This document shows, piece after piece, positions 1 through 9,034 of a DNA stretch of 64,000 nucleotides. Position numbers and translations under genes: made by a program. The stretch is from Capnocytophaga granulosa ATCC 51502. Its GTDB lineage: Bacteria; Bacteroidota; Bacteroidia; Flavobacteriales; Flavobacteriaceae. Every line of letters starts with the position of its first letter. Position 1 is the first letter of the stretch. Below the pieces are notes generated by a model. The model was not told the DNA's origin, made no database searches, and saw only the letters and a list, made by a program, of their open reading frames with translations. The DNA lies in NCBI RefSeq assembly GCF_000411115.1, contig NZ_KE150242.1, positions 919,604 through 983,603 on the forward strand. The letters run 5' to 3'.

Positions 1-1031
1 AGAATGACCTGAAAATACTCATCACTACCGATGTTCTTGCCGAAGGAATTAATCTACATCGTGCCAATGTACTTTTAAACTATGATACCCCTTGGAATGC
101 TACCCGACTTATGCAACGCTTAGGACGTATCAACCGAATAGGAAGCGAAACAGGGGTCATCTATAACTATCTATTCTATCCTTCGGCACAAGGAGATGAG
201 GAAATCCGCCTCTACAAGAAAGCTTATGTCAAGCTACAAGGTTTTCATTCCGCTTTCGGAGAAGATGCCCAAGTATTTACCAAAGAAGAGTTGGTTGAAC
301 AATTCGAACTCTTCAAGGAAGGTGAAGAAGGCGAAGAAGATAAGCGATTATATTACCTACGTCTGGTACGTGAGTTCAAGGACGCACACCCTTCGGAGTT
401 CAAAAGAATTGCCAAGATTCCTTTCAAAGCGCGTACTGCCCGTAAAAATAAAAATACTTCCTTTGACGACGTCAAGGATGGTTCCATTATCTTTATGAAA
501 TCTCCTTATAAAAGAGAATTTTACAGAGTCAATGCACAAAAAGAAGTAGAGAATATTGATTTCTTAGAGGCCGCAGAACGATTTGAAGCCTCCTTTACAG
601 AAAAAGGATATGAGCTTCCCATTTCTCATTACACTGATGTAAATTTGGCGCAACAGTCCTTTGAGAAAGACCTCTCTCATGCCCATACCCATATGGTAAC
701 TTCCGTAGATAAAGCGGATGGAAATACCATGCATGCTAAAAAATTCTTAAGAGAAATCAAAAGTACTTCCCATCAAGAAGAAGTAAAAATAGCTTGTGAT
801 CAATTATCTAAGCTCATTGACAAAGGTACTTTTACCGCTATTCCTAATGAGATTAAGAAAATAAGACAACAGCTTGAAAAACAAAAAATCACCTATGGCC
901 AAGTACAAAATATGATCTTGACCATGACCAAGAAATATGCCACAGCATCCTTTGAGGAGACCAAAGAGAAAAAAGAAAAAATGATAGATTTTGCCCCAGA
1001 AATAGTAATCAGTGAAACATTTATAAAATAA
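1..1031 (+). CDS. Superfamily 2 (SNF2-like) helicase, C-terminal part, partial at left edge
   Basis: The reading frame is open from base 3, so this is the 3' end of a longer gene and any internal ATG is not its start. The visible N-terminal 45 residues carry helicase motif V (TTDVLAEGINLH) and motif VI (QRLGRINRIG), typical of the second RecA-like domain of SNF2-type ATP-driven translocases. About 270 further residues, rich in charged helices, have no motif I recognise. The stop overlaps the start of the downstream methylase by one base (TAATG), so the two are probably translationally coupled. Beside a methylase and an RecF/SMC-like ATPase, this fits the helicase subunit of an Hma-type (helicase-methylase-ATPase) defence system. 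The system name is from memory and the N-terminal half is outside the window. Confidence 0.85.
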   Translation, partial: NDLKILITTDVLAEGINLHRANVLLNYDTPWNATRLMQRLGRINRIGSETGVIYNYLFYPSAQGDEEIRLYKKAYVKLQGFHSAFGEDAQVFTKEELVEQFELFKEGEEGEEDKRLYYLRLVREFKDAHPSEFKRIAKIPFKARTARKNKNTSFDDVKDGSIIFMKSPYKREFYRVNAQKEVENIDFLEAAERFEASFTEKGYELPISHYTDVNLAQQSFEKDLSHAHTHMVTSVDKADGNTMHAKKFLREIKSTSHQEEVKIACDQLSKLIDKGTFTAIPNEIKKIRQQLEKQKITYGQVQNMILTMTKKYATASFEETKEKKEKMIDFAPEIVISETFIK

Positions 1032-4000
1032 TGAAAGATTTAAAAGATATATTAGCCCACCCCTATAACCAAAAAGATTGGACAGACTTCCTAACCCAAC
1101 TTTTCCATGAGAAAGACAGCTCCTCCGATGAGGGGATTCTTAGCACGCCACAAAGGATTCCTATGAGCCACGACAAGGTAAAAGAAGCCTACGAACTGGG
1201 AAACTATCTTACCTCCGATGAAAGGCTTATCGGTATCTATCAGGTAAATATCTCAGAGGATATGCTCCTATACCGTAACAAAGTAGGCCTTAGAAAGCTC
1301 ATGGCAAAAATCTACAAATACAATGTAGATGGAGTATTAGTGGCTTTTGTACAAGAAAAAAAGTGGAGGCTCTCCTTTATATCCGAATTCGTAAAGGAAA
1401 TAGACCATCAAGGGAAAATGATTAAGCAAATCACCGATGAAAAACGCTTTACTTACCTCTTGGGAGAAGGAGAAAAAACAAAAACAGCTACCGATAGGCT
1501 CAAAAAATTAGTCGGGAAGCCCTTATCCTTGCAAGATTTCTTTGAAGTATTCTCCGTAGAAATGCTTAGCAAAGACTTCTTTAGAGAATATAAGGAGATC
1601 TATGAAGAGTTTGTCGCTGAAATCTTCAAAGAAGAACACAACCAAGCTCTCTTCAAGGGTAATGATAAGGCCGTACGTGATTTTGTAAAACGTATGATGG
1701 GGCGTATTGTTTTCCTATACTTTATACAGAAAAAAGGCTGGTTGGCTGTCCCCAAAGGTAAGAATTGGGGAGAGGGAAACCATAACTATCTCTACCACCT
1801 ATACCAAGAAACTCCCAAAGAGGACTGGCCTTACTTTTATGAAAAACGTTTGGTACCTCTCTTTTTTGATACGCTTACCAATAAAGATTCTGAAAGCGAA
1901 GACAATCCTTTGCGTTTCCCTTACCTCAATGGGGGACTCTTTGACAAATCCCAAGATGAGAACTTTGACTCCATAGTCCTCCCCTATGAGACCTTTAGTC
2001 GCCTCTTTGACACCTTTGACAAGTATAACTTTACCGTATATGAGGATTCCCCCAACGAACATACAGTAGCGGTAGACCCCGAAATGTTAGGCCATATCTT
2101 TGAAAACCTCTTGGAGGACAACAAAGACAAAGGGGCTTTCTATACCCCTAAGGAGATTGTACATTATATGTGCAAGGAGAGCCTAAAGACCTTCCTGCTT
2201 TCAAAAATAACCTTTGATGATTCATCAGAAAAAATAAAAGATGTTATCACAAAAATAATAGAACACCAACCTCTTAATGAGGATGAGGAGAAATATATAA
2301 GAGAAAAAGAACATATTATCACTGCCTCTGTAGAAAATGTAAAGATATGCGACCCTGCCATTGGTTCTGGGGCTTTCCCTATGGGCTTGCTACAGGAGAT
2401 ATACTATCTTAAGATTACCCTACAACAATTGGGAATTATCCCAGAACAAAACGACGCACAGATAAAAAAACACATCATAGAGCAGACCATTTATGGTGTA
2501 GATATTGATTCAGGAGCGGTAGATATAGCCCGACTACGCTTTTGGCTCAGCCTTGTAGTAGATGAACCAAAACCACAACCCCTCCCTAACTTAGATTTTA
2601 AAATCATGCAAGGCAATAGCCTTTTAGAAAGCTACCAAGGAGTGGATCTAAGCCATATAGGAAAAGAGGAAGAAATTATTGCTCATAAAGACTCCATAGA
2701 TTTTGGTGATAATTTCAAAACATCAAAGCAAATTTTTCTTTTCACTGATACTCATAAAGAACATATACAACAACTTATCAAAGATTATTTTACCTCAACA
2801 GAAGATAAAATTCTAAAGCGCAAGCAAATTAATGATCTCATAGAAGAGAAAATACGTGCTAAGATTTACAAAGAAAAACTTGAGATTAGAGGAAATATAG
2901 ATTATTTTTTCGATAAATATAATCTTACCTCTGAAGAAGATTTAGAAGATAAACTCCAAAAAGGTATCCTTACCTCAAAGGGAAGAGAGTACAAAGCCTA
3001 TATAGCTAATCAAAGGCGCCTTTCTGAACTTAATACCATAGAAAACGAACTTATCAGTTTCCAAACCAAAATAGAACGCCCTTATTTTCTTTGGCATACT
3101 TACTTCAAAGATGTCTTTGACAAAGGAGGTTTCGATATCGTTATCGGAAATCCCCCTTATGTAAATGTAGAAAAGATAGATCTTATTATAAAGAGTAATA
3201 TAGATAGATTTAGAACAGCCTATAAAAAATATGATCTATATGTTCTATTCTATGAAAGGGCTCTACAACTATTGAAAAAGGGAGGAGTACTATCTTTTAT
3301 AACATCAAATAAATTTCTTTCACAAGAATATGGATTAATATTGCGGCAAGAACTTTTAAAAAATACCATAGAAAAAATTGTTAACTTCAACTATGATATT
3401 TTTGATAATGCGACAGTTAGAACTTGTATTCTTATACTAAGTAAACAAGAGCCTAAATACAAACATTCAATTAAACTAATAGATATAAACTCAAAGAAAG
3501 ATACAGAGAAATTTATCAATAGAAAATATGATACTATTTTTCAAAATGTATTCAAAACTACTGAATACAATAATTTTAGAATAAATCTTACAGAAGAAAA
3601 AATGTCTATTCTTGATAAAATAGATGAAAAATCTATTAATTTAGAAGAAATTTGTTCTGTAAATTATGGTTTAAGACCTATTAGTCTTAGTGGTAAAGAA
3701 AAAACAGAATTTATTAAAGATAATTTCTCAGATGGATATAAAAAGTACTTTGAGGGAAAAGATACAGGAGGTTGGATAATAAACAGCTATAGGTATTTAA
3801 ATTACTTAAAAGAGGATATTTATAATCCTATGTTTGAAGAGCTATTTGAAAATCCTAAATTAGCAGGTCTTTGTACATTAAGTGAAATCAATAAACTAAG
3901 ATTCATATATGATGAAAAAAATTATTATGCCAATCATTCTTTAGTTATCTTAACTTTATGGTATTTATTTGAAAATGTGAATAATAATACTATTAAAAGA

Positions 4001-4522
4001 AATATTAGTAATAAAAAAATAGAATTATCAAAAGAGTTTGAATATAAATATTTACAAGGTATTTTAAATTCAAAACTCATAAAATTTTATGTAAATGAAC
4101 TATTCTATGATGGCACTCATTTTTATCCTAACCATATGAAAGCCTTACCTGTCAAAAAAGCAAATAAGGAAACCCAACAACTTTTTGTAATATTAGTAAA
4201 TATGATACATCATTTACAACCCAATGTAAGTGAAGACATATTTACTCACACTTCCAATCTAGATGTAGCCTCTCATTTCCAAAATATACTTGATATGATG
4301 GTATATGAGCTTTATTTTGAAATTCATACTAAAGTAGTTGGAGTAAATGTACTACAATTTATCAAACCTATGATGGAAGAAATACAAAATCTTCCGATAA
4401 ATGAACAAATTGAAAGATTTTATAAATGGTATCAGCAATCCGAAAACAATGTTAGACAAAGAGTTTTATTGCTTGACACACGTAGTGAAAACTTATTGGC
4501 TATTATCAATAAAATCATATAG
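1031..4522 (+). CDS. Eco57I-class adenine-specific DNA methylase (Hma-type locus)
   Basis: This 1163-residue protein has the fused methylase plus specificity layout of Eco57I/type IIG-like enzymes. An N-terminal helical region of about 350 residues precedes a GAFYTPKEIV motif, then the SAM-binding motif I DPAIGSGAF near residue 440. The catalytic motif IV NPPY of N6-adenine methylases is near residue 708, and a TaqI-like target-recognition region follows to the C-terminus. I see no clear nuclease motif in the N-terminus. Codon use becomes strikingly AT-rich after the NPPY motif, which suggests that the recognition half has been exchanged. It starts inside the helicase stop codon and ends two bases before the ATPase, so the three form one operon. 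It is likely the modification and specificity subunit of the defence system. Confidence 0.88.
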   Translation: MKDLKDILAHPYNQKDWTDFLTQLFHEKDSSSDEGILSTPQRIPMSHDKVKEAYELGNYLTSDERLIGIYQVNISEDMLLYRNKVGLRKLMAKIYKYNVDGVLVAFVQEKKWRLSFISEFVKEIDHQGKMIKQITDEKRFTYLLGEGEKTKTATDRLKKLVGKPLSLQDFFEVFSVEMLSKDFFREYKEIYEEFVAEIFKEEHNQALFKGNDKAVRDFVKRMMGRIVFLYFIQKKGWLAVPKGKNWGEGNHNYLYHLYQETPKEDWPYFYEKRLVPLFFDTLTNKDSESEDNPLRFPYLNGGLFDKSQDENFDSIVLPYETFSRLFDTFDKYNFTVYEDSPNEHTVAVDPEMLGHIFENLLEDNKDKGAFYTPKEIVHYMCKESLKTFLLSKITFDDSSEKIKDVITKIIEHQPLNEDEEKYIREKEHIITASVENVKICDPAIGSGAFPMGLLQEIYYLKITLQQLGIIPEQNDAQIKKHIIEQTIYGVDIDSGAVDIARLRFWLSLVVDEPKPQPLPNLDFKIMQGNSLLESYQGVDLSHIGKEEEIIAHKDSIDFGDNFKTSKQIFLFTDTHKEHIQQLIKDYFTSTEDKILKRKQINDLIEEKIRAKIYKEKLEIRGNIDYFFDKYNLTSEEDLEDKLQKGILTSKGREYKAYIANQRRLSELNTIENELISFQTKIERPYFLWHTYFKDVFDKGGFDIVIGNPPYVNVEKIDLIIKSNIDRFRTAYKKYDLYVLFYERALQLLKKGGVLSFITSNKFLSQEYGLILRQELLKNTIEKIVNFNYDIFDNATVRTCILILSKQEPKYKHSIKLIDINSKKDTEKFINRKYDTIFQNVFKTTEYNNFRINLTEEKMSILDKIDEKSINLEEICSVNYGLRPISLSGKEKTEFIKDNFSDGYKKYFEGKDTGGWIINSYRYLNYLKEDIYNPMFEELFENPKLAGLCTLSEINKLRFIYDEKNYYANHSLVILTLWYLFENVNNNTIKRNISNKKIELSKEFEYKYLQGILNSKLIKFYVNELFYDGTHFYPNHMKALPVKKANKETQQLFVILVNMIHHLQPNVSEDIFTHTSNLDVASHFQNILDMMVYELYFEIHTKVVGVNVLQFIKPMMEEIQNLPINEQIERFYKWYQQSENNVRQRVLLLDTRSENLLAIINKII

Positions 4523-4524
4523 AA

Positions 4525-6450
4525 ATGAGCAAAATTAAAACCATCAAAATTAATAATTTTAAATTTTTTACTAATGATATTCCTTTAGAATTGGAAGGAA
4601 AACATCTACTATTATTTGGAGAAAATGGTAGTGGCAAAAGCTCTATTTATTGGGCTTTATATACCCTTTTTCAGGCAGCAATAAAAGATACTATCACAGA
4701 TTTTCAGAAGTATTTTAAACATCCTGATAACTCTGAAGAATCTTTAATCAACATTTATGCTGAACCTAATATTACAAATGGGATAGAAGATTACAAATCG
4801 TTTATTGAAGTAGAAACTACTGACAATAAAACATATAGAGTCTCTCAGCTAGACACAGCTATAAATGGTGATACTGAGGCTATTGAAGTAACTATGGCTT
4901 CTGATTTTCTAAACTATAAAGTGTTATACAAATTTCAAGACTTTTGGAATGGGGAGCAGATAGATTTAGCAGATATTTTTGTAGGCTATATATTACCCTA
5001 TATAAAGTTTACTTCTTCTGAAATTAGAGATAGACAATTATCAAACGCCTATGAAATGTGGCAAGAAATCACAAAAGGCCCTGGTACTACTACCAATTCA
5101 AAAGGTAAAATCATACAGGTTTATAAACACAGTGAAGAGTACAGGTCTTTTCAAAGATTTTCTGGACACTTTGAAAATGAAATGAGAAGTTTAATAGACT
5201 TCATTAATGTAAATGCTCCTGAAATTTTAAAAGAACTAGGCTATAATATTGATTTTCATTTGGAATATGAATCTCATACTCACCACAAGAAAGATGTTAA
5301 ATATGAATGTGCTCTTTTCAAAATAGTTTTAAAGATAACGTCCTATTTAGGAAAAACTATTTCAATTCATCGCCCTCAGTCCTTTTTGAATGAAGCTAAA
5401 TTTACAGCTATTGCTATAGCTATTCGGTTAGCTGTACTGAAGAAAAGAATAAATACAGAAACATCTGTTCTTAAATTTATCGTTTTTGATGATATAATGA
5501 TAAGTTTAGATATGAACAACCGAGATAAACTAATAGAATATCTCTTATCAGCTAAAAGCGATTTTACAAAAAACTATCAATTATTATTTCTTACTCACGA
5601 TAAAAATTTGTATGATTTTCTATACTTCAAAATTAAAAAGTTAGATAGCCTTGATAATTGGAAGCGTAAAGAAATGTTTATTGGCAAAGACGAGGAAAAA
5701 GAATACCCAATAATAATAGATAGTGAAATAGAATTTATAGACAAAGCTAAAAAGCATTTTCAAGCAAATGATTATGTGGCTGCCTCTATATATATTAGGA
5801 AAGAGTTGGAAAAAATAGTAAGAGAGAGACTACCTGATGAAGTGAAATACAAATCTGATGGCAATTTCCTTTCCTTACAAAATTTATGGAAAAAAATGAA
5901 AGAGAGATATAAAGATATAAACAAACCTATTCCTGAAGAAATAAATTCTCTCTTTGAAGAATCTAAATTGTTTGTACTCAACCCTCAAGCCCACTATCAA
6001 AATTATTCCTTTCCTATCTATAAAATAGAGTTAGAAAAAGCATTTAAGCTAATAGACAAGTTAAATTCAGTTTCAATACCAGAACGAAAAATTTTGTTAG
6101 CTAAAGGTATGGAACTTGAATTTAAACACCCAACACTAAATTATACCTTTAAGTTTAAACTACTTAGTGATTTTTATAAAGATTCTTTAGATACCAACTC
6201 AAAATCTATATATCCTAAATGTAAAGTTATGTATTGGCAATTTGAAGGTAAAGATTTTTCTGATATACAAACCCGACAAGTACTTTCTCAGGATGAAATA
6301 GATAAAATACAACATAGAGAGGACAAGTTAGATAAAGTAATTGCTAATATAAAAAAATGTTTTTCTCTTACAGATAATAAAATAATCTACGAAAACACTA
6401 AAATCAATGATATTTGGAAATTAAAAGATATTATTGATTGGGATATTTAA
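4525..6450 (+). CDS. SMC/RecF-like AAA ATPase (Hma-type locus)
   Basis: The N-terminus has the RecF/SMC signature of a short beta hairpin followed by Walker A GENGSGKS (residues 32-39). A degenerate ABC signature (SFLNEAKFTAIAIA) lies near residue 290. Walker B is seen as FIVFDD near residue 320, followed by the D-loop SLD, and an H-loop-like FLTHDK lies near 355. The insert between Walker A and the signature is short, so it is not a long coiled-coil SMC but resembles the compact ATPases of defence loci. The last 240 residues form a helical region of unknown fold. It follows the methylase after two bases. The promoter of the next gene lies across its stop codon. Confidence 0.85.
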   Translation: MSKIKTIKINNFKFFTNDIPLELEGKHLLLFGENGSGKSSIYWALYTLFQAAIKDTITDFQKYFKHPDNSEESLINIYAEPNITNGIEDYKSFIEVETTDNKTYRVSQLDTAINGDTEAIEVTMASDFLNYKVLYKFQDFWNGEQIDLADIFVGYILPYIKFTSSEIRDRQLSNAYEMWQEITKGPGTTTNSKGKIIQVYKHSEEYRSFQRFSGHFENEMRSLIDFINVNAPEILKELGYNIDFHLEYESHTHHKKDVKYECALFKIVLKITSYLGKTISIHRPQSFLNEAKFTAIAIAIRLAVLKKRINTETSVLKFIVFDDIMISLDMNNRDKLIEYLLSAKSDFTKNYQLLFLTHDKNLYDFLYFKIKKLDSLDNWKRKEMFIGKDEEKEYPIIIDSEIEFIDKAKKHFQANDYVAASIYIRKELEKIVRERLPDEVKYKSDGNFLSLQNLWKKMKERYKDINKPIPEEINSLFEESKLFVLNPQAHYQNYSFPIYKIELEKAFKLIDKLNSVSIPERKILLAKGMELEFKHPTLNYTFKFKLLSDFYKDSLDTNSKSIYPKCKVMYWQFEGKDFSDIQTRQVLSQDEIDKIQHREDKLDKVIANIKKCFSLTDNKIIYENTKINDIWKLKDIIDWDI

Positions 6451-6467
6451 TAAAATTAGTACCTTTG
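6437..6467 (+). promoter_or_regulatory. Bacteroidetes sigma-A-type promoter across the ATPase stop
   Basis: ATTG at 6437-6440, a 19-base spacer and TACCTTTG at 6460-6467 match the -33/-7 consensus. The start codon of the next gene is 21 bases further on. It implies that the two-gene unit downstream can be expressed without the helicase-methylase-ATPase operon. Confidence 0.75.
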
Positions 6468-6487
6468 CACTTCAAGAAAACATAAAA

Positions 6488-7471
6488 ATGGCACAAGATT
6501 TAAAATTAGAAATTTTTAGAATAACAATAAAAGAAAGACATTCAAGAGATGATAAAATACTTTCTTTCAGTAAATTATTTGATAAATTAGAGACTGATGA
6601 TAAAGAAAATAAGTTTCATCAATTCTTACAAGACTTTATAAAGTTTTTTGATGATAAATTCCAAATAAATAAACAAAAAACAAAGGGAATTTCACACAAT
6701 TCCGATATGAAACACTCTATAAGAAGTACTAAAAATATCATTGATTTTGAATTTGTAGGTGGAAATACAGGCAGTGAACAAGGTGTATATGCTATTGAAA
6801 ACTCAAAAATTCAAGTTGATACAATCAATGGAGATAAGATTGTATCAATGCCTTTTTATGTAAAACTCTGGTTACCTAATGACTATACAGCGGGTATCCT
6901 TATGATTCAAAGTTATACAGACTATACAATTTCAAGGTTTGCTAAAGCTATACTTCAAAAATTTTTTGCAAAATATGGTGTAACTCTGAATATATATACT
7001 TTTATTCCGAAAAAGAATAAAGATGAATTTTTGTCAAAGAGTCAAGTTTATGAGCTTCAAGTTATAAAAGACCGGATAACTAAAGGAAAACGCCATCTAA
7101 TTAATCCTATTTTTACTGATTTTGAAAAATTAAAGGTTACTCTTTCTGTGACAAATTTTAGAGAACCTGCAAAAACTTTTCTGAATAAACTTTTAGGAAA
7201 ACGAAAAAAGAATGAAAATTTAATTGGCTCTGATTTGAGTGATTTTGATATTATTGAAAGAGAAGACTATGACATGAAGATTTTTTATATAGACCCTAAA
7301 GGTAGAAAAGCTAATATAAATATATCTAATCCTGATGAAATAAAACCTACTATATTTTTAGATGATGATATTAAAGAAATAGGTAGTGAGCATTTTAATT
7401 TTGAAAAAATTAAAGAACATACAGATGGTATTTTGGAACAAATAAAAAAAGAGATTGGTTATGCTATTTGA
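6488..7471 (+). CDS. Unknown soluble protein, first gene of a two-gene unit in the defence region
   Basis: I do not recognise this family. I chose the ATG at 6488 (327 residues) because the promoter's -7 box lies between it and the in-frame start codons further upstream. The protein is predicted to be soluble, with no signal or membrane segment. A central alpha/beta region (about residues 95-185) carries a SMPFYVKLWLP strand and a GILMIQSY strand. A charged C-terminal region includes a DFDIIEREDYDMKIFYID stretch. It overlaps the next gene by 11 bases in a different frame. Its base composition is very AT-rich, like the ATPase before it. The position behind a modification-type defence operon and in front of a membrane protein suggests a sensor or regulator, but that is inference. 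Confidence 0.7.
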   Translation: MAQDLKLEIFRITIKERHSRDDKILSFSKLFDKLETDDKENKFHQFLQDFIKFFDDKFQINKQKTKGISHNSDMKHSIRSTKNIIDFEFVGGNTGSEQGVYAIENSKIQVDTINGDKIVSMPFYVKLWLPNDYTAGILMIQSYTDYTISRFAKAILQKFFAKYGVTLNIYTFIPKKNKDEFLSKSQVYELQVIKDRITKGKRHLINPIFTDFEKLKVTLSVTNFREPAKTFLNKLLGKRKKNENLIGSDLSDFDIIEREDYDMKIFYIDPKGRKANINISNPDEIKPTIFLDDDIKEIGSEHFNFEKIKEHTDGILEQIKKEIGYAI

Positions 7472-8006
7472 AAAATTCAGTTTATTTGAATTATTAAAAG
7501 ATGGTTTTTCTATACTAAAAAAACAGACTAATAACTGTGAAGTATTACTATATTTTGTAGTCATTCCGTTTTTAATTTCTTATCTATTCATATTTTTTGA
7601 CATTACTTTTGATAATGATATCATTTCAAATATTATTAGTTTTATAAGCATTTTTTCTGGAATTTTATTTTCTGTTACATTTGTTCTTAAAGAAAACTAT
7701 ACAAAACGAAAAGAAATATTTAACACGGAAAATGAAGAAGATACAAATTATATTAACCGTTACAAAGCTTTTATGCAACAAGTATCAACCTTAATATTAT
7801 TCTCTGTTGGAATATCTGTCTTTTTAATATGCTTTCTACTTAGTATCCTTTGCTTTAAGGAAGAAAGTCTACAATCTTTAGTATCTATATACACTAAAAA
7901 AACATTAGAAATCATTACTATTTTCTTATCATATTTCTATTTATTATCAATTTTAAACATTATAAAAGAAGTATATGCTATGCTATATGATGATTTTGAA
8001 TGTTAA
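7461..8006 (+). CDS. Small four-helix membrane protein, second gene of the two-gene unit
   Basis: I start it at the ATG at 7461 (181 residues); a TTG two codons earlier is less likely. There are four hydrophobic segments: roughly residues 27-46, 52-73, 108-131 and 148-167. A charged cytoplasmic-type loop (residues 78-102) lies between helices 2 and 3. I recognise no domain. It starts inside the previous gene, so the two are translationally coupled. A soluble partner plus a small multi-helix membrane protein is a common shape for membrane-acting defence effectors, but nothing in the sequence proves that role. The gene is very AT-rich. Confidence 0.7.
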   Translation: MLFEKFSLFELLKDGFSILKKQTNNCEVLLYFVVIPFLISYLFIFFDITFDNDIISNIISFISIFSGILFSVTFVLKENYTKRKEIFNTENEEDTNYINRYKAFMQQVSTLILFSVGISVFLICFLLSILCFKEESLQSLVSIYTKKTLEIITIFLSYFYLLSILNIIKEVYAMLYDDFEC

Positions 8007-8099
8007 TCCAATTTAAGAAGAATATATTGTGATTTTATCTTTTTTAAACAATAACTTATGTTTATAAATTTTATAAAATCTATTCAAGCTAAACAATTT

Positions 8100-8321
8100 C
8101 TAACTATCCTCAGGAGCTATCTGCTTTCTTTCAGCTCGTTCTTTCTCTGCAATAGCTGCTTCCCAGCGCTTGGTCATATTTCGATTGGCTTGTTTGGAAA
8201 GTGCCATGATTTCATCTCGGTACTTGATAGGCATACCATATTCGTCCTCCTCTAAGCCTTCAACTAAAGGTTTTGAAGAGGGTATATTACTTTGGGACGA
8301 TTTTTTCTTTTTAGCAGTCAC
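8100..8321 (-). CDS. Small hypothetical protein, charged
   Basis: This 73-residue protein has a basic N-terminus (MTAKKKKSS) and a helical, charged C-terminal half. I do not recognise it. It starts 11 bases inside the end of the 81-residue gene, so the two belong to one operon read leftward. No membrane segment or metal-binding motif is visible. Confidence 0.6.
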   Translation of the reverse strand: MTAKKKKSSQSNIPSSKPLVEGLEEDEYGMPIKYRDEIMALSKQANRNMTKRWEAAIAEKERAERKQIAPEDS

Positions 8322-8556
8322 TTAGTACTTCAAGTTCTTTAAACATTTTGTCAGATTGTTGAATCCTTTTATTTACCTTTTGGGCTAATATTCTAGCCTT
8401 ACGAGCGGTATCATCAGCACTTTCGCACATAGATTTTGCCCATTCGTCAGGGTTTTCATGCATAAGGGTACGCATTTGTTCATTAATAAGGTCTTCCTCT
8501 TCTTCGGTTTGTGCCTCTACATATCGTCTTTTAAGTTCTAATACTTTTTCTAACAT
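8311..8556 (-). CDS. Small hypothetical protein, helical
   Basis: This 81-residue protein is almost entirely helix-forming and acidic in its first half (EEEEDLINEQM). I do not recognise it. It overlaps the 73-residue gene downstream and follows a decayed small reading frame upstream, with a clear promoter in front of the set. The start ATG is preceded by an AT-rich stretch typical of Bacteroidetes leaders. Confidence 0.6.
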   Translation of the reverse strand: MLEKVLELKRRYVEAQTEEEEDLINEQMRTLMHENPDEWAKSMCESADDTARKARILAQKVNKRIQQSDKMFKELEVLSDC

Positions 8557-8571
8557 AATTTTAATTTTAGA

Positions 8572-8736
8572 TTAGCTACCAATTTCTTTTAATCGTTCCA
8601 CAATTTCATCTATTCTGCTATCATAGTAGGCTTTCATCTATACGCCTCTTGTAGAAATTTCTCGATAAAGATCTAAAAGAGATTTGAGTTCTTTCCAAAG
8701 GAATTATTTTTCTTTTTTCTCTTCTGGGGTAAGCAT
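8572..8736 (-). pseudogene. Decayed small gene with two in-frame stops
   Basis: Read leftward from the ATG at 8736 there is a 54-codon frame that begins MLTPEEKKEK and ends in KAYYDSRIDEIVERLKEIGS. It is broken by TAA at codon 11 and by TAG about codon 34. The codons on either side of both stops keep a protein-like, charged helical composition, and a good promoter lies directly in front. This is probably the first gene of the small leftward operon, now inactive. A second ATG directly after the TAG could still give a 20-residue peptide. Confidence 0.5.
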
Positions 8737-8758
8737 CTGATTTATAAAAAATGTAGTG

Positions 8759-8790
8759 CAAAAGTAGTACTTATTTTTATTCTACACAAG
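8759..8790 (-). promoter_or_regulatory. Promoter of the small leftward operon
   Basis: On the minus strand CTTG (8790-8787), a 20-base spacer and TACTTTTG (8766-8759) match the Bacteroidetes consensus. The ATG of the decayed frame is 23 bases downstream. Confidence 0.65.
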
Positions 8791-8842
8791 AGTTTGCTTT
8801 TTTTAGCCAGAAATCATATACTTTTAATCTATTCTTTGACCT

Positions 8843-8981
8843 ATGAGGTACAACAGGACAAGAAAAACGCATCAAGGAGCTGTTGGACAAGCGAGTGTCC
8901 TACTCCGCTATTGGGCGTATCCTTGGCGTACACCGCCTAACGGTCAGCAGCTTTGTTAAGGAAAAACTTCAAATTTCTTAA
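8843..8981 (+). pseudogene. Remnant of a small helix-turn-helix protein
   Basis: In the frame ending at the TAA at 8979-8981 the codons read RIKELLDKRVSYSAIGRILG followed by VHRLTVSSFVKEKLQIS, a clear helix-turn-helix. That frame has a TGA just upstream and no good start. The only nearby ATG (8843) is in another frame. Adding back one base near 8846 and one near 8868 would join an ATG to the HTH. It therefore looks like a small DNA-binding protein gene broken by two short deletions. Confidence 0.45.
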
Positions 8982-9034
8982 ATACTTAACTTTATTTTTT
9001 ATTGTATAAATTCTTACTTCTCGCATAGCGTTTC

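Noticed and set aside
1..6450. BREX or DISARM assignment for the defence locus
   Set aside because: No PglZ, BrxL, DrmB or phospholipase D gene is present and the third gene is an SMC/RecF-like ATPase. The left part is not visible, so this is not final.
8058..8255. Rightward 65-codon frame
   Set aside because: It is the complement of the two small leftward genes, which have overlapping starts, charged composition and a promoter.
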